From Campylobacter iguaniorum (GTDB lineage Bacteria > Campylobacterota > Campylobacteria > Campylobacterales > Campylobacteraceae): DNA of 64,000 bases. Under the pieces are notes generated by a model. That model was not told the origin of the DNA, did not search any database, and was given only the letters and a program-made list of their open reading frames with translations. Positions 46,983-56,412 of this stretch are shown in pieces; positions within the stretch are counted from its first letter, which is position 1; every line of letters begins with the position of its first letter. The stretch covers positions 310,001 to 374,000 of the forward strand of contig NZ_CP009043.1 of NCBI RefSeq assembly GCF_000736415.1, given 5' to 3'. The translations under genes were made by a program, and so were the position numbers.

Positions 46983-48350
46983 ATGAGAAGAAATAGAAGT
47001 TATAAGGGTATTATCTTTGTTGCTATAGTTATTTTGATAGCTGTTGGCGTGTATGGTGTGTTAAATTTAAGTATGTTTGAAAAAAATCTACCAAAAATAG
47101 TTTTAGACAGTGAGATAAATTGGAATCTCAAATCTCCAATTCCTTTAAAAGTAGAAGACGAAAGTGGCGTAAAATCTTTAAAAGTCATATTAAGCGACCA
47201 AGAAAAAAGCCATGTTTTGATCTCAAAAGAGTTTTCCACTCCAGAAAAAGAGCTGAGCTTCAACATAACTTTTCCTAAAAACAATATACTAAATAGCAAA
47301 AAACAATACACTATAAAAGTAGAAGCAACAGACGCTAGCAAATGGAACTTTTTCATGGGAAATAGCTCTGTAAAAGAGGCTAAATTTAAAATAGATACCA
47401 AAAGACCAGAGCTTTATATACTAAATCAATCATACAAAATAGCAAAAGGCGGCGCAGCTGCTGTTGTCTTTAGAGCTAGTGATGAAAATATGAAAGAGGT
47501 ATTCATCACTACAAATTATGGTAAAAAATTTATAGCAACTCCATTTCACAAAGAGGGCTATTACGCAGCTATCATCGCTTGGCCTGCTACTGTAGATGAC
47601 TTTAGTGCTGATGTTGTGGCTGAGGATTTGGCTGGCAATAAAAGCGTAGCTCGCATTAGATATTTCTTGCAAGATAGAAAATACAAAGTATCAAAAATAC
47701 CTCTAACAGATAGATTTTTAGACGGCAAAATTTTAGAGCTTGCAAACCAATACGCAGACGATCCAGACTCTATGGACAAGCTTGCGAAGTTTAAATTTAT
47801 CAACGAAACTCTAAGAATCTCAAATGAGAAAAAAATCGCAGAAATAACATCAAAAGTACCAGAAAAACTGCTAACTAGCTTTAACGTAAAACCATTTTAT
47901 CCGCTTAAAAATGGCGCTGCTGTAGCGAGCTTTGGGGATCATAGATATTACACTTATGAGGGAAATGAAGTAAGCCAAAGCTGGCATTTAGGTCTTGATC
48001 TCGCAAGCGTTTCAGGGGCAAATATCGTTGCAAATAATCCATCAGTTGTCGTTTTTAACGCAGAAAATGGAATTTATGGAACAAACATCATACTTTATCA
48101 CGGATTTGGACTTTACACACTTTATGGGCATTGTAGCAATTCTTTAGTAAATTTACACGACCAAATTTCACCAAATTTAGATATAGCAACCACTGGAACT
48201 AGTGGGCTAGCTCTTGGAGATCATTTGCACTTTGGAGTTTTGGTGCAAGGCATCGAAGTACGCCCAGAAGAGTGGATGGATACTAAATGGATGAAAGATA
48301 ATATTTATGATATTTTAGAATTATCAAAAAAAGTCATAGATAAAAAATAA
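46983..48350 (+). CDS. Membrane-anchored M23 family peptidoglycan metallopeptidase
   Basis: A 455-residue protein with one N-terminal membrane anchor (about residues 9-28), a long periplasmic region of beta-rich segments (about 40-300), and a C-terminal LytM/M23 domain. The zinc and catalytic residues are seen in SWHLGLDLAS (His, Asp), LYGHCSN and GDHLHFGV (HxH). Related Campylobacter and Helicobacter enzymes trim peptide cross-links and help set helical shape. Which of the several M23 paralogues this is cannot be fixed here. It fits with mreBC as a wall-shape factor. Confidence 0.9.
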   Translation: MRRNRSYKGIIFVAIVILIAVGVYGVLNLSMFEKNLPKIVLDSEINWNLKSPIPLKVEDESGVKSLKVILSDQEKSHVLISKEFSTPEKELSFNITFPKNNILNSKKQYTIKVEATDASKWNFFMGNSSVKEAKFKIDTKRPELYILNQSYKIAKGGAAAVVFRASDENMKEVFITTNYGKKFIATPFHKEGYYAAIIAWPATVDDFSADVVAEDLAGNKSVARIRYFLQDRKYKVSKIPLTDRFLDGKILELANQYADDPDSMDKLAKFKFINETLRISNEKKIAEITSKVPEKLLTSFNVKPFYPLKNGAAVASFGDHRYYTYEGNEVSQSWHLGLDLASVSGANIVANNPSVVVFNAENGIYGTNIILYHGFGLYTLYGHCSNSLVNLHDQISPNLDIATTGTSGLALGDHLHFGVLVQGIEVRPEEWMDTKWMKDNIYDILELSKKVIDKK

Positions 48351-48369
48351 CTGATTTTTGGATAAATTT

Positions 48370-49269
48370 ATGAAAGCTTATAGAGTTTATCAAGTAGATT
48401 CTTTTACCACTAAAAAATTTTGTGGCAATCCAGCTGGGGTGGTGGCAAATGCTGACGGGCTCAGCGATGAGCAGATGCAAAGCATCGCAAGGGAGCTTAA
48501 TAACTCAGAAACGGCATTCATACTAAGTCCAAGAGATAAAAAAGCAGATGTTTGGGTTCGGTTTTTTACGCCGAGCCAAGAGGTGCCGATTTGCGGTCAT
48601 GCGACGATAGCGGCTCACTATATAAGAGCTTTGGAGCTTGGTTTAGACAAAGCAGATGTGTGGCAAGAAACCAAAGCCGGAACTCTTCAAGTCCAGATAA
48701 ATAAAAGTAGTGATGACTATCTCATCACCATGACGCAAGGCGCTATAGAAATAGGCGACCTGCTTAGCAAAGATGTAGTTGATAAGCTTACAAAAGCCCT
48801 TAATATCAGCCAAGATGATTTAAATTTAGACTGCCCAGTTTGCATAGCATCGACTGGACATTCTAAAGTAATGGTAGGTATCAAATCAAACGAGCTTTTG
48901 AACTCTCTAAAGCCAAATGAAACTCTTTTAACATCGCTTAGTAAAGAAATTTGTTGCAACGGATATTATGTTTTTACCCTAAATCTAGATTCTGAGGCTT
49001 TAGTGCATGGGCGTATGTTTGCTCCTGCTATAGGCATCAGTGAAGATCCAGTTACTGGCAATGCTAACGGGCCTCTTGGAGCTTATTTGGTGCATTTTGG
49101 TCTCTTTGGAAGTGGTGGTGATGAGTTTAAATTTAGAGCTATTCAAGGCGAGGCAATAGGGCGAACTGGTAGCATGGAAGTGGTCGTGAAAAAAGAAAAA
49201 AACAGACCAAAAGTAGTGCAAATTTCAGGTCAAGCAGTCGTTGCTTTTAAAACAGAAATTCTAATATAA
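48370..49269 (+). CDS. PhzF-family isomerase/epimerase
   Basis: A protein of about 299 residues of the PhzF (diaminopimelate-epimerase-like) fold. MKAYRVYQVDSFTTKKFCGNPAGVV, LNNSETAFIL with the catalytic Glu, FFTPSQEVPICGHATIAAHYI and SEDPVTGNANGPLGAYLV are diagnostic. Most members outside phenazine producers have unknown substrates. ATG 48370 is chosen over TTG 48358 because the family opens at MKAYRVYQVDSFT. It lies between the M23 peptidase and lpxC, which are adjacent in C. jejuni as I recall it, so this gene may be an insertion. Confidence 0.88.
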   Translation: MKAYRVYQVDSFTTKKFCGNPAGVVANADGLSDEQMQSIARELNNSETAFILSPRDKKADVWVRFFTPSQEVPICGHATIAAHYIRALELGLDKADVWQETKAGTLQVQINKSSDDYLITMTQGAIEIGDLLSKDVVDKLTKALNISQDDLNLDCPVCIASTGHSKVMVGIKSNELLNSLKPNETLLTSLSKEICCNGYYVFTLNLDSEALVHGRMFAPAIGISEDPVTGNANGPLGAYLVHFGLFGSGGDEFKFRAIQGEAIGRTGSMEVVVKKEKNRPKVVQISGQAVVAFKTEILI

Positions 49270-49305
49270 ATATTTATTTTTAAATAATATTTACTAGTTT
49301 TTTGA

Positions 49306-49311
49306 TATAAT
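49306..49311 (+). promoter_or_regulatory. -10 element of the lpxC operon
   Basis: Perfect TATAAT after TTTTTTGA, 35 bases before the lpxC TTG start. Confidence 0.65.
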
Positions 49312-49340
49312 CAGCTTAGAAATTGATAAGGATTATAAAT

Positions 49341-50222
49341 TTGAAACAAACAACAATAGCAAAAAAGGTTGAGGGAATTGGCATAGGTCTTCACAAAGGT
49401 GAGCCTATCAAAATCGTCCTTGAGCCTATGGATATAGATTCTGGTATAGTTTTTTATAGAAGTGATTTGGGGACTAGCTTTAGGGCTGAACCAAAAAATG
49501 TCATAAATACACAAATGGCAACAGTAGTTGGCAACACAAAGGGTTATGTCTCGACTATAGAGCACCTTTTGAGCGCGATAAATGGCTATGGAATAGACAA
49601 TATTCGCATCGTTTTAGACGCAAACGAAGTTCCAGTAATGGACGGAAGTGCAATAAGCTTTTGTATGATGCTTGATGAAGCGGGCATTCGTGAGCTTGAA
49701 GCCAAGAAAAAAGTCCTTGTAGTAAAAAAAGAAGTAGAAGTAAGAGAAGGTGATAAATACGTCAAAGTAACGCCTAGCAAAAATCCTAAATTCAACTACA
49801 CTATCAAATTTGAAAACCCAGTAATAGGCAAACAAAGCTACACTTTTGAGTTTAGCAAAGAAAATTTCATAAACGAAATAGCAAGAGCTAGAACTTTTGG
49901 CTTTTTAAAAGACGTCCAAAAGCTAAACTCAATGGGGCTAGCGCTTGGTGGAAGTCTTGATAATGCTGTAGTCATCGATGATAATCGTATCTTAAATCCT
50001 GAGGGGCTAAGGTTTGAAAATGAGTTCGTTCGCCATAAAATACTTGATGCGATAGGCGATATAAGCTTGCTTGGAGCTCCTATGGTTGGGGATTATGAAG
50101 CATATGCAGGAAGCCACGATCTAAACCACAAACTCACAGTCGCAATCCTAAGCGATGAGAAAAACTATGAAATGGTGACTTTAGATGAAAAAGCTCCAGA
50201 GTACGCAAAGGCTTTCGCATAA
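49341..50222 (+). CDS. lpxC: UDP-3-O-acyl-N-acetylglucosamine deacetylase
   Basis: Zinc enzyme for the first committed step of lipid A synthesis. About 293 residues from the TTG at 49341, which has an AAGGA site 8 bases upstream and gives the family opening MKQTTIAKKVEGIGIGLHKGEP; the in-frame TTG at 49323 lies before that site. Zinc ligands are in VSTIEHLLSAINGYG and FVRHKILDAIGD, with a further catalytic His in GSHDLNHKL. It leads the lpxC-tsaB-thrB-ylxR-infB-rbfA-rimP run. Confidence 0.97.
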   Translation: MKQTTIAKKVEGIGIGLHKGEPIKIVLEPMDIDSGIVFYRSDLGTSFRAEPKNVINTQMATVVGNTKGYVSTIEHLLSAINGYGIDNIRIVLDANEVPVMDGSAISFCMMLDEAGIRELEAKKKVLVVKKEVEVREGDKYVKVTPSKNPKFNYTIKFENPVIGKQSYTFEFSKENFINEIARARTFGFLKDVQKLNSMGLALGGSLDNAVVIDDNRILNPEGLRFENEFVRHKILDAIGDISLLGAPMVGDYEAYAGSHDLNHKLTVAILSDEKNYEMVTLDEKAPEYAKAFA

Positions 50223-50239
50223 AAAGTATTGATATTTTA

Positions 50240-50665
50240 GTGGTGGCACTTAGTTCGCCAATGCTAGTTGGGATTTATGAAGATGACAAGCTTACTAGCC
50301 AGATAATCAGCGAAGAAAAGGCCAGCGAAGAGCTGATAAATATTTTATCAGATTTGAACTCTAAATTTGATATAAAAAGCATAACTTACGCAAATGGACC
50401 AGGAAGCTTCATGGGACTAAAAGTAAGCTATGCTATTCTAAAGACATTTTGCATAGTCAAAAAGTGTGATTTTAGAGCAGTTAGTGGCTTTGAACTAAAC
50501 GACTTTGGAGCCATTAGAGCCAATAAAACGCTTAGTTTCACTTACAATAATGGCAATATAAATTTAGAAAAAATAGAACCAAAGCCATTTAAACTTCCTA
50601 TAATTTTATCAAAATTAAATAAAAGTTGTGATACTCTTCCAAACTATATCATAGACGCAGTTTAG
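50240..50665 (+). CDS. Short TsaB-like protein (t6A synthesis)
   Basis: A protein of about 141 residues resembling the N-terminal lobe of TsaB, the partner of TsaD in tRNA t6A37 synthesis. The typical ANGPGSFMGLKVSYAILKTF (the family GPGSFTGLRI motif) is present at about 53-72. TsaB is normally above 200 residues, so this is a reduced form. The start is uncertain: GTG 50240 or 50243 are in frame, but the reading extends upstream as IDILV, the usual first strand, so an ATT at 50228 may be used. It lies between lpxC and thrB, where Campylobacter keeps a gene of this size. Confidence 0.7.
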   Translation: MVALSSPMLVGIYEDDKLTSQIISEEKASEELINILSDLNSKFDIKSITYANGPGSFMGLKVSYAILKTFCIVKKCDFRAVSGFELNDFGAIRANKTLSFTYNNGNINLEKIEPKPFKLPIILSKLNKSCDTLPNYIIDAV

Positions 50666-50673
50666 GAGCAAAT

Positions 50674-51558
50674 TTGAAGATACTTACCCCAGCAACCAGC
50701 GCAAATTTAGGCCCTGGTTTTGACACATTGGGCTTAGCTATAAAACTATACAACGAAGTCGTAATCACAAAACAAAACTTTAGATCTGTTTGCATAAATG
50801 GTGAAGGCAGCGATAAAATCGGACTTAAAAAAAACAATACATTTATATTGATATTTAATGAAATACTCTCCCAGCTAACTGGCGAGCAAATGGAGTTTAG
50901 ATTTAATTTCACAAATAATATTCCATTTTCAAGAGGGCTTGGAAGCAGCTCATCAGTCATCGTCGCGGCGATTGCTTCAGCCTATCATATGGCTGGATTT
51001 AAAGTAGATAAATCAGTAGTTTTAAACAAAGCCTTAAAATACGAAAGCCACCCAGATAACATATCTCCAGCAGTTTGGGGTGGATTTACCACAAATTTAG
51101 TCCATAACGGAGCAGTTTATACCCAAAGAGCCCAGCTTGGCGATGAGCTAAGAGCCGTCGTGGTCATCCCTGATAAACCGATGAGCACAAAGCAATCAAG
51201 AAACAAACTTCCAAAATCTTATAATATGATTGATACTGTAAATAACGTTTCTCACGCTTCATATCTAACTGCTTGTTTTTTAAAAAAAGACTACTTATCT
51301 CTTAAAATAGCTTGCATAGATAAAATGCACGAAGATTACCGTATGCCTTTGCTTCCAGAGCTTTACGATGTGCGTAAAATAGCCTATGAAAACGGATCTT
51401 TGATGAGTACGCTCTCAGGCAGTGGCTCGACGTTTTTTAACCTAGTTTATAGAGATGATGCGAAGAAAATTGCAGACGTTTTAAAACAAAGTTTTCCAAA
51501 TTTTAGAGTGGAGATTTATGAATTTGACAACAATGGCTTTGAAATAGTACAAAGCTAA
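50674..51558 (+). CDS. thrB: Homoserine kinase
   Basis: GHMP-family kinase that phosphorylates homoserine for threonine synthesis. The 294-residue product opens with ILTPATSANLGPGFDTLGLA and has the ATP loop IPFSRGLGSSSSVIVAAI (about residues 86-103) and the C-terminal STLSGSGSTFF. The start is TTG, with GGAG 5 bases upstream overlapping the stop region of the preceding gene. Confidence 0.97.
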   Translation: MKILTPATSANLGPGFDTLGLAIKLYNEVVITKQNFRSVCINGEGSDKIGLKKNNTFILIFNEILSQLTGEQMEFRFNFTNNIPFSRGLGSSSSVIVAAIASAYHMAGFKVDKSVVLNKALKYESHPDNISPAVWGGFTTNLVHNGAVYTQRAQLGDELRAVVVIPDKPMSTKQSRNKLPKSYNMIDTVNNVSHASYLTACFLKKDYLSLKIACIDKMHEDYRMPLLPELYDVRKIAYENGSLMSTLSGSGSTFFNLVYRDDAKKIADVLKQSFPNFRVEIYEFDNNGFEIVQS

Positions 51559-51581
51559 AATAAAGAAAAATAAGATATAAT

Positions 51582-51818
51582 ATGAACAAATTTCATAAAC
51601 CTATAAGAATGTGTGTGGTTTGTAAAGGTAGATTTTTCCAAAAAGAACTTTTTAAATTTGGCTCCATAAATGGTGAAATAACTCCAAATCCAAAAAACAT
51701 CAGATCATTTTATATATGTAATGAGTGTATAAATAAAGACAAAAAAGACCTAAAAAAGCCACTTTCAAGGTTTAGTAAAAATAGCGTAAATTTAAAGGAG
51801 ATGCTAGCAAATGGCTAA
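51582..51818 (+). CDS. ylxR: YlxR-family (DUF448) RNA-binding protein
   Basis: A basic 78-residue protein with the family's [15 protein letters not shown] opening and [10 protein letters not shown] segment, giving four Cys that may bind a metal. YlxR homologues sit in the nusA-infB region in many bacteria and bind RNA or act on transcription. Here it overlaps infB by 8 bases. No strong ribosome site is seen before the ATG. Confidence 0.88.
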   Translation: MNKFHKPIRMCVVCKGRFFQKELFKFGSINGEITPNPKNIRSFYICNECINKDKKDLKKPLSRFSKNSVNLKEMLANG

Positions 51819-54390
51819 AATTAGAATTAGTGAAATTGCAAAAGAACTTGGTTATTCAAGTAAAGAAATCTTAGAAAAAGCAGTCGAAATCGGCTTCAAA
51901 GTAACTACTGCTGCAAGTGCAGTTAGTGATGAAGACGCTGCAAAACTCTACGACTTTGTTCAATTTGGTAAAAAACCAGAGAGTGCAGAGAAAAAAAATA
52001 CCAAAAAAGAAGCTAGCCCAAAAATACAAAAGCCAAAAGTAGAACCTAAAAAAGAGGAAATTCAAGAAGTAACCCCTCAAAAAATAGTTGAAACAGTAGA
52101 AATAAAGCAAGCCCAAGTGATAGAAAAAAAAGAAGATAGCCAGCCACAGGCTCCAAGCAAAACCGAGAGCTTAGCTAGTGCAAGTCTAGCAAAAAGACGT
52201 GGTCTAGTAATAGTCAAAAAGAAAAAAGATGAAGTCATCGCTCAAAGCCCTAAAAAACCATCATCTGAGCCTATAAATAAAAATTTAGAAGCTATATTTA
52301 GCAGTAGCGACGATAGTTTTAAGAAAAAGAAAAAAGAGAAAAAAACAGTTATTGCCACCAAAAAAGAGAACTCAGCAAAGATAGATTTGCTTGACGCTGT
52401 AAGTTTCAGCGATGATATAGCCCTTGATGACGACGATGTAGTGGTTTTGCCAGATCTTACAGTAAAACCTATAGAAGTAGAACGCACTCAAACTGTTAAA
52501 AAACAGCTAAATATCTACAAACCAGCTCAAAATAATAGTTATAATTTTGAAGGTGGTATCCAAAGAGGAAGTCGTAAAAAACATAAAAAAGTTGTTAGAG
52601 ATAAAGAAAACGACGCTATTGCAAGTGTAAATATACCAAAAGAAATTCGTCTATATGAATTTGCAGATAAAATCAAAAAATCTCCAAGCGAAATCATAGC
52701 CAAACTATTTATGCTTGGTAAAATGACAACCAAAAACGACTTCTTAGAAGAAGATGAGATAGAGATTTTGGGTGCTGAATTTGATATAGAGATCAATATC
52801 ATAGATACTGCTGAAGAGTTTGACTATGTCAAAGCTTACGAAGATGATACTGATGAAAATATCACAGTAGAAGACGAAGAAACAAGAGCTCCAGTAGTTA
52901 CTATAATGGGTCACGTTGATCATGGTAAAACTAGCTTACTTGATTATATAAGAAGCTCACGCGTAGCTAGCGGAGAGGCTGGCGGTATCACTCAACACGT
53001 GGGTGCATATATGGTAGAAAAAAATGGCAAAAACATAACTTTTATAGACACTCCAGGACACGAAGCATTTACAGCTATGAGAGCAAGAGGAGCTGAGGTT
53101 ACTGATATAGTCATCATCGTAGTAGCAGCTGATGATGGTGTAAAACCACAAACAAAAGAGGCGATAAACCATGCTAAAGCAGCTGGCGTGCCTATCATCA
53201 TCGCGATTAATAAAATGGATAAAGAAAGTGCAAATCCAGATCTAGTAAAAACTGGTCTTGCTGAGCTTGACATACTTCCTACTGAATGGGGTGGAAACTA
53301 TGAATTTGTTCCTATTTCAGCAAAAACTGGTATGGGCGTAGAAGATTTACTTGAAATAGTCTTGCTTCAAGCAGAACTGTTAGAGCTAAAAGCCAATCCA
53401 AACAGAGACGCAAAAGCTACTATCATCGAAAGCTCACTCCAAAAAGGTCGTGGTCCAGTAGCTACTATCATTGTAGAAAATGGTACATTAAGAGTTGGTG
53501 ATACGATAGTTGCTGGCGTGGCTTATGGTAAGGTCAGAGCGCTTCAAGATGACAAAGGAAATGCACTAAAGTCAATAAAACCAGGAGAGTGTGGCGTCAT
53601 CATCGGACTTAGCGAAGTTCCAGACGCTGGAGAGACTTTAATAAGTGTAAAAACAGATAAAGAAGCTAGAGAATACGCTCAAAAGAAATATGAATATTTA
53701 CGCCAAAAAGAGCTTAGTAAATCAACAAAAGTAACCATAGACGAGCTTAGCGCTAAGATAGCTGAAGGTGAGCTAAAAACTCTTCCAGTCATCATTAAAG
53801 CTGACGTCCAAGGCTCACTAGAAGCTATCAAAGCTAGCCTTGAGAAGCTAAGAAATGATGAGATAAAAGTAAATGTTATACACGCAGGAGTGGGTGGAAT
53901 ATCTCAAAGCGACGTTGGTCTAGCAAGTGCTAGTGCAAACTGTGTGATTTTAGGATTTAATATCCGTCCAACTGGCGAAGTCAAAGAAAAAGCTAAAGAA
54001 AAAGGCGTAGAGATCAAAACTTATAACGTCATTTATAACCTTATTGATGATGTAAAAGCCTTGCTTAGCGGACTTATGAGTCCAGTTATCAGCGAAGAAG
54101 ACCTTGGTCAAGCAGTTATCCGCCAAGTCATCAATGTACCAAAAATAGGACAAATTGCTGGATGTATGGTAACTGATGGAAGTATCCACAGAGGAGCAAA
54201 AATCCGTGTAATCCGTGATGGTGTAGTTGTATTTGAGGGCAATATCAGCTCACTTAAACGCTTCAAAGATGACGCAAAAGAGGTCGCAAAAGGCTATGAA
54301 TGTGGCGTAGGTATCGAAGGATACAACGACATGAGAGAGGGCGATTATATAGAAAGCTACAAAGAAGTGGAAAACAAGGTAGAGCTATGA
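51811..54390 (+). CDS. infB: Translation initiation factor IF-2
   Basis: GTPase that brings initiator tRNA to the small ribosomal subunit. The 859-residue product has an N-terminal IF2N helix domain ([22 protein letters not shown]), a long Lys/Glu/Ser linker (about 55-280) and a second IF2N-like segment. The G domain has [14 protein letters not shown] (near residue 368), DTPGHEAF and NKMDKE. Domains II-IV follow. Its TGA overlaps the rbfA ATG (ATGA), so rbfA is translationally coupled. Confidence 0.99.
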   Translation: MAKIRISEIAKELGYSSKEILEKAVEIGFKVTTAASAVSDEDAAKLYDFVQFGKKPESAEKKNTKKEASPKIQKPKVEPKKEEIQEVTPQKIVETVEIKQAQVIEKKEDSQPQAPSKTESLASASLAKRRGLVIVKKKKDEVIAQSPKKPSSEPINKNLEAIFSSSDDSFKKKKKEKKTVIATKKENSAKIDLLDAVSFSDDIALDDDDVVVLPDLTVKPIEVERTQTVKKQLNIYKPAQNNSYNFEGGIQRGSRKKHKKVVRDKENDAIASVNIPKEIRLYEFADKIKKSPSEIIAKLFMLGKMTTKNDFLEEDEIEILGAEFDIEINIIDTAEEFDYVKAYEDDTDENITVEDEETRAPVVTIMGHVDHGKTSLLDYIRSSRVASGEAGGITQHVGAYMVEKNGKNITFIDTPGHEAFTAMRARGAEVTDIVIIVVAADDGVKPQTKEAINHAKAAGVPIIIAINKMDKESANPDLVKTGLAELDILPTEWGGNYEFVPISAKTGMGVEDLLEIVLLQAELLELKANPNRDAKATIIESSLQKGRGPVATIIVENGTLRVGDTIVAGVAYGKVRALQDDKGNALKSIKPGECGVIIGLSEVPDAGETLISVKTDKEAREYAQKKYEYLRQKELSKSTKVTIDELSAKIAEGELKTLPVIIKADVQGSLEAIKASLEKLRNDEIKVNVIHAGVGGISQSDVGLASASANCVILGFNIRPTGEVKEKAKEKGVEIKTYNVIYNLIDDVKALLSGLMSPVISEEDLGQAVIRQVINVPKIGQIAGCMVTDGSIHRGAKIRVIRDGVVVFEGNISSLKRFKDDAKEVAKGYECGVGIEGYNDMREGDYIESYKEVENKVEL

Positions 54391-54755
54391 ATCCAGCCGA
54401 AGTCAAACGCCTAAGAACTGAAAGTGTGCTAAAAGAGCTTATTCCAGAAGCTCTAAGCAGCCTTGAAGATCCATATCTAAAAGGTCTTTGTGTGACAGAT
54501 GTCGAGTGCAAAAAGGGCAGATATGACGCCTTTGTTTATCTAGATAAAATGATGCTAGATGAGAAAGAACAAGCTTATGTTTTAAGCCACCTAAGACACG
54601 TAGAAAGACACATCCAAAACCACTGCATGGCAGCTGAGGGCTGGTATAGAGCTCCAAATTTTCATTTTAAATTTGATGAAAGGCTTGAATACCAAAATCA
54701 TATTGATAAGCTTTTTGATAAAGTCAGCAGTGAGCTTGAAAAGGGTAAAAAATGA
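54387..54755 (+). CDS. rbfA: Ribosome-binding factor A
   Basis: Small KH-like protein for maturation of 16S rRNA 5' end. The 122-residue protein begins at ATG 54387 ([26 protein letters not shown]), overlapping the infB stop codon by four bases. An in-frame upstream extension to 54300 runs inside infB and is discarded. The segment [37 protein letters not shown] is the family core. It is followed by rimP with a four-base overlap. Confidence 0.93.
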   Translation: MNPAEVKRLRTESVLKELIPEALSSLEDPYLKGLCVTDVECKKGRYDAFVYLDKMMLDEKEQAYVLSHLRHVERHIQNHCMAAEGWYRAPNFHFKFDERLEYQNHIDKLFDKVSSELEKGKK

Positions 54756-55162
54756 CAGATTTATCAAATTTAGTCGCACAATGTGGCGTAAAACTCTATG
54801 ACACAGAAGTCGTAAATGAAAATGGCAGAGTCATTTATAGGGTTTACATCACAAAAGATGGCGGAGTAAAACTAGATGATTGTGAAGCAGTAAGTAGGCT
54901 TTTGTCGCCTATTTATGATGTTATGCCACCAGTTAGCGGGGATTATATTTTGGAAGTTTCGAGTCCAGGACTAGAGCGAAAGCTTAGTAAATTTGAGCAT
55001 TTTGCTGCTAGTATAGGCGAACTTGCTAAGATAAATCTAAACGACAAAACCGAGATAAAAGGCAAGATAATAGGCGTTAGCGAAAATAGCGTCACAATTG
55101 AGCCAGATCAAGAGATCAAATTTGAAGATATAAAAAAAGCAAGAACTTATATGGAGTGGTAA
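54752..55162 (+). CDS. rimP: Ribosome maturation factor RimP
   Basis: Assists 30S subunit assembly. The 136-residue product has the N-terminal domain (GVKLYDTEVVNENGRVIYRVYITKDGGVKLDDCEAVSRLL, then YILEVSSPGLERKLSKFEHF) and a C-terminal SH3-like domain. The GLERKL motif is the family mark. It closes the lpxC-to-rimP run. Confidence 0.95.
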   Translation: MTDLSNLVAQCGVKLYDTEVVNENGRVIYRVYITKDGGVKLDDCEAVSRLLSPIYDVMPPVSGDYILEVSSPGLERKLSKFEHFAASIGELAKINLNDKTEIKGKIIGVSENSVTIEPDQEIKFEDIKKARTYMEW

Positions 55163-55230
55163 CGCTCTTTAAATTTGGTTCGTTTTGAGCCAAATTTATT
55201 CTTTATTCTAAATTTTAATCACTATTTTAT

Positions 55231-55236
55231 TATAAT
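55231..55236 (+). promoter_or_regulatory. -10 element of ribD
   Basis: Perfect TATAAT after TTTTAT, 30 bases before the ribD ATG at 55266. Confidence 0.6.
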
Positions 55237-55265
55237 TGTTCATTAAATTTACACAAAGAGTTAAG

Positions 55266-56276
55266 ATGAACGATGAATTTTATATGAACCTAGCCATTGA
55301 TGAGGCTTGGAAATATCAGTTTTTGACATATCCAAATCCAGCAGTTGGCTGCCTAATTTTAAGTAAAAATGGCGAGATTTTAAGCTGTGAAGCCCACCAA
55401 AAAGCTGGCATGCCTCACGCTGAGCTAAATGCCGTAATTTCAGCACTACAAAGACTAAATCCAAATTTAAAAGCCGTTTTTAAAACCGCCAAAAATGCAA
55501 ATGAGCTATACGCACTTGCCTTGCAAAATCATGCAAATTTGCTAAGTGGCGCGAGGGCTTATGTGAGCCTTGAGCCTTGCAGCCATCATGGCAAAACGCC
55601 ACCTTGTGCAAATTTGCTAAAAGAGCTTGGTTTTGCAAAAGTGATAATTGCTACCAAAGACGTGAGCGAGCATGCAAAAGGTGGCGAGCAAGTGCTAAAT
55701 GTGGCTGGAATTAGCACGCAAATAGGCGTTTGCAAAGATAGAGCTGATGAGCTTTTGGAGCCATTTTGGGCTTGGAGCAACGGCAATTTTAGCTTTTTTA
55801 AAATCGCTCTTACGCAAAATGGTGTCGCAAGTGGTGGGATTATATCAAACCACGCTAGCCGCACACATACTCACGCCATTAGAAGCCTTGTAAGTTTGCT
55901 AGTAATCGGTGGCAACACAGTTCGCACCGATCGCCCTACGCTAGATACTAGGCTTATAAACGGTGGCAAAAATCCAGATGTTTTAATCTATTCTAATGAG
56001 ACTAAATTTGATACTTCAATCCCACTTTTTAGCATAAAAGATAGAAAGGTAACCATTTCAAACTCGCTTGAAGCAGCTTTTGAGCGGCATTTTGTGATGT
56101 TTGAAGGTGGAGGAAATGCACTTTCAAATTTAGATAAGAGAGTAAAATGGCTTTTAATTTACCGCTCAAATGAGTTTAAAGATGCTAAAAATATTAGTCT
56201 AAATTTGAAGATAAAAATTATGCACAGGGCTGAATTTGATGATAATGAGCTTTTATGGTGTAAAATTATAAATTAA
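55266..56276 (+). CDS. ribD: Bifunctional riboflavin biosynthesis deaminase/reductase
   Basis: Deaminates and then reduces the pyrimidine intermediate of riboflavin synthesis. About 336 residues from ATG 55266 (MNDEFYMNLAIDEAWKY); an in-frame ATG at 55236 overlaps the -10 box and is discarded. The deaminase domain has the zinc motifs HAELNAVI and PCSHHGKTPPCANLL. The reductase domain (about 175-336) contains SNHASRTHTHAIRSLVSLLVIGGNTVRTDRPTLDTRL. Standing alone here, it is separate from other rib genes. Confidence 0.95.
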   Translation: MNDEFYMNLAIDEAWKYQFLTYPNPAVGCLILSKNGEILSCEAHQKAGMPHAELNAVISALQRLNPNLKAVFKTAKNANELYALALQNHANLLSGARAYVSLEPCSHHGKTPPCANLLKELGFAKVIIATKDVSEHAKGGEQVLNVAGISTQIGVCKDRADELLEPFWAWSNGNFSFFKIALTQNGVASGGIISNHASRTHTHAIRSLVSLLVIGGNTVRTDRPTLDTRLINGGKNPDVLIYSNETKFDTSIPLFSIKDRKVTISNSLEAAFERHFVMFEGGGNALSNLDKRVKWLLIYRSNEFKDAKNISLNLKIKIMHRAEFDDNELLWCKIIN

Positions 56277-56328
56277 TTTATTGATATTTAAGCTTAAAAA
56301 AGATATATAAAATTTATTAAATTGTTAT

Positions 56329-56341
56329 AAATACCGTATTT
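56329..56341. promoter_or_regulatory. Possible operator upstream of gltB
   Basis: Perfect palindrome AAATAC-C-GTATTT, 34 bases ahead of the likely gltB -10 box. It has the size of a dimeric regulator half-site pair, but no regulator is named. Confidence 0.3.
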
Positions 56342-56374
56342 ACCATATTAATAAAATATTAAGCTATATTTTAA

Positions 56375-56380
56375 TATACT
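56375..56380 (+). promoter_or_regulatory. -10 element of gltBD
   Basis: TATACT after TTTTAA, 33 bases before the gltB ATG; AAAAGGGC is the ribosome site. Confidence 0.5.
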
Positions 56381-56412
56381 TTCGCAATTTTTTATTTTTA
56401 AAAAGGGCAAAT

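Noticed and set aside
51576-51581. TATAAT directly before the ylxR start codon
   Set aside because: It abuts the ATG, so a transcript started from it would begin inside the coding sequence; treated as chance A/T-rich sequence.
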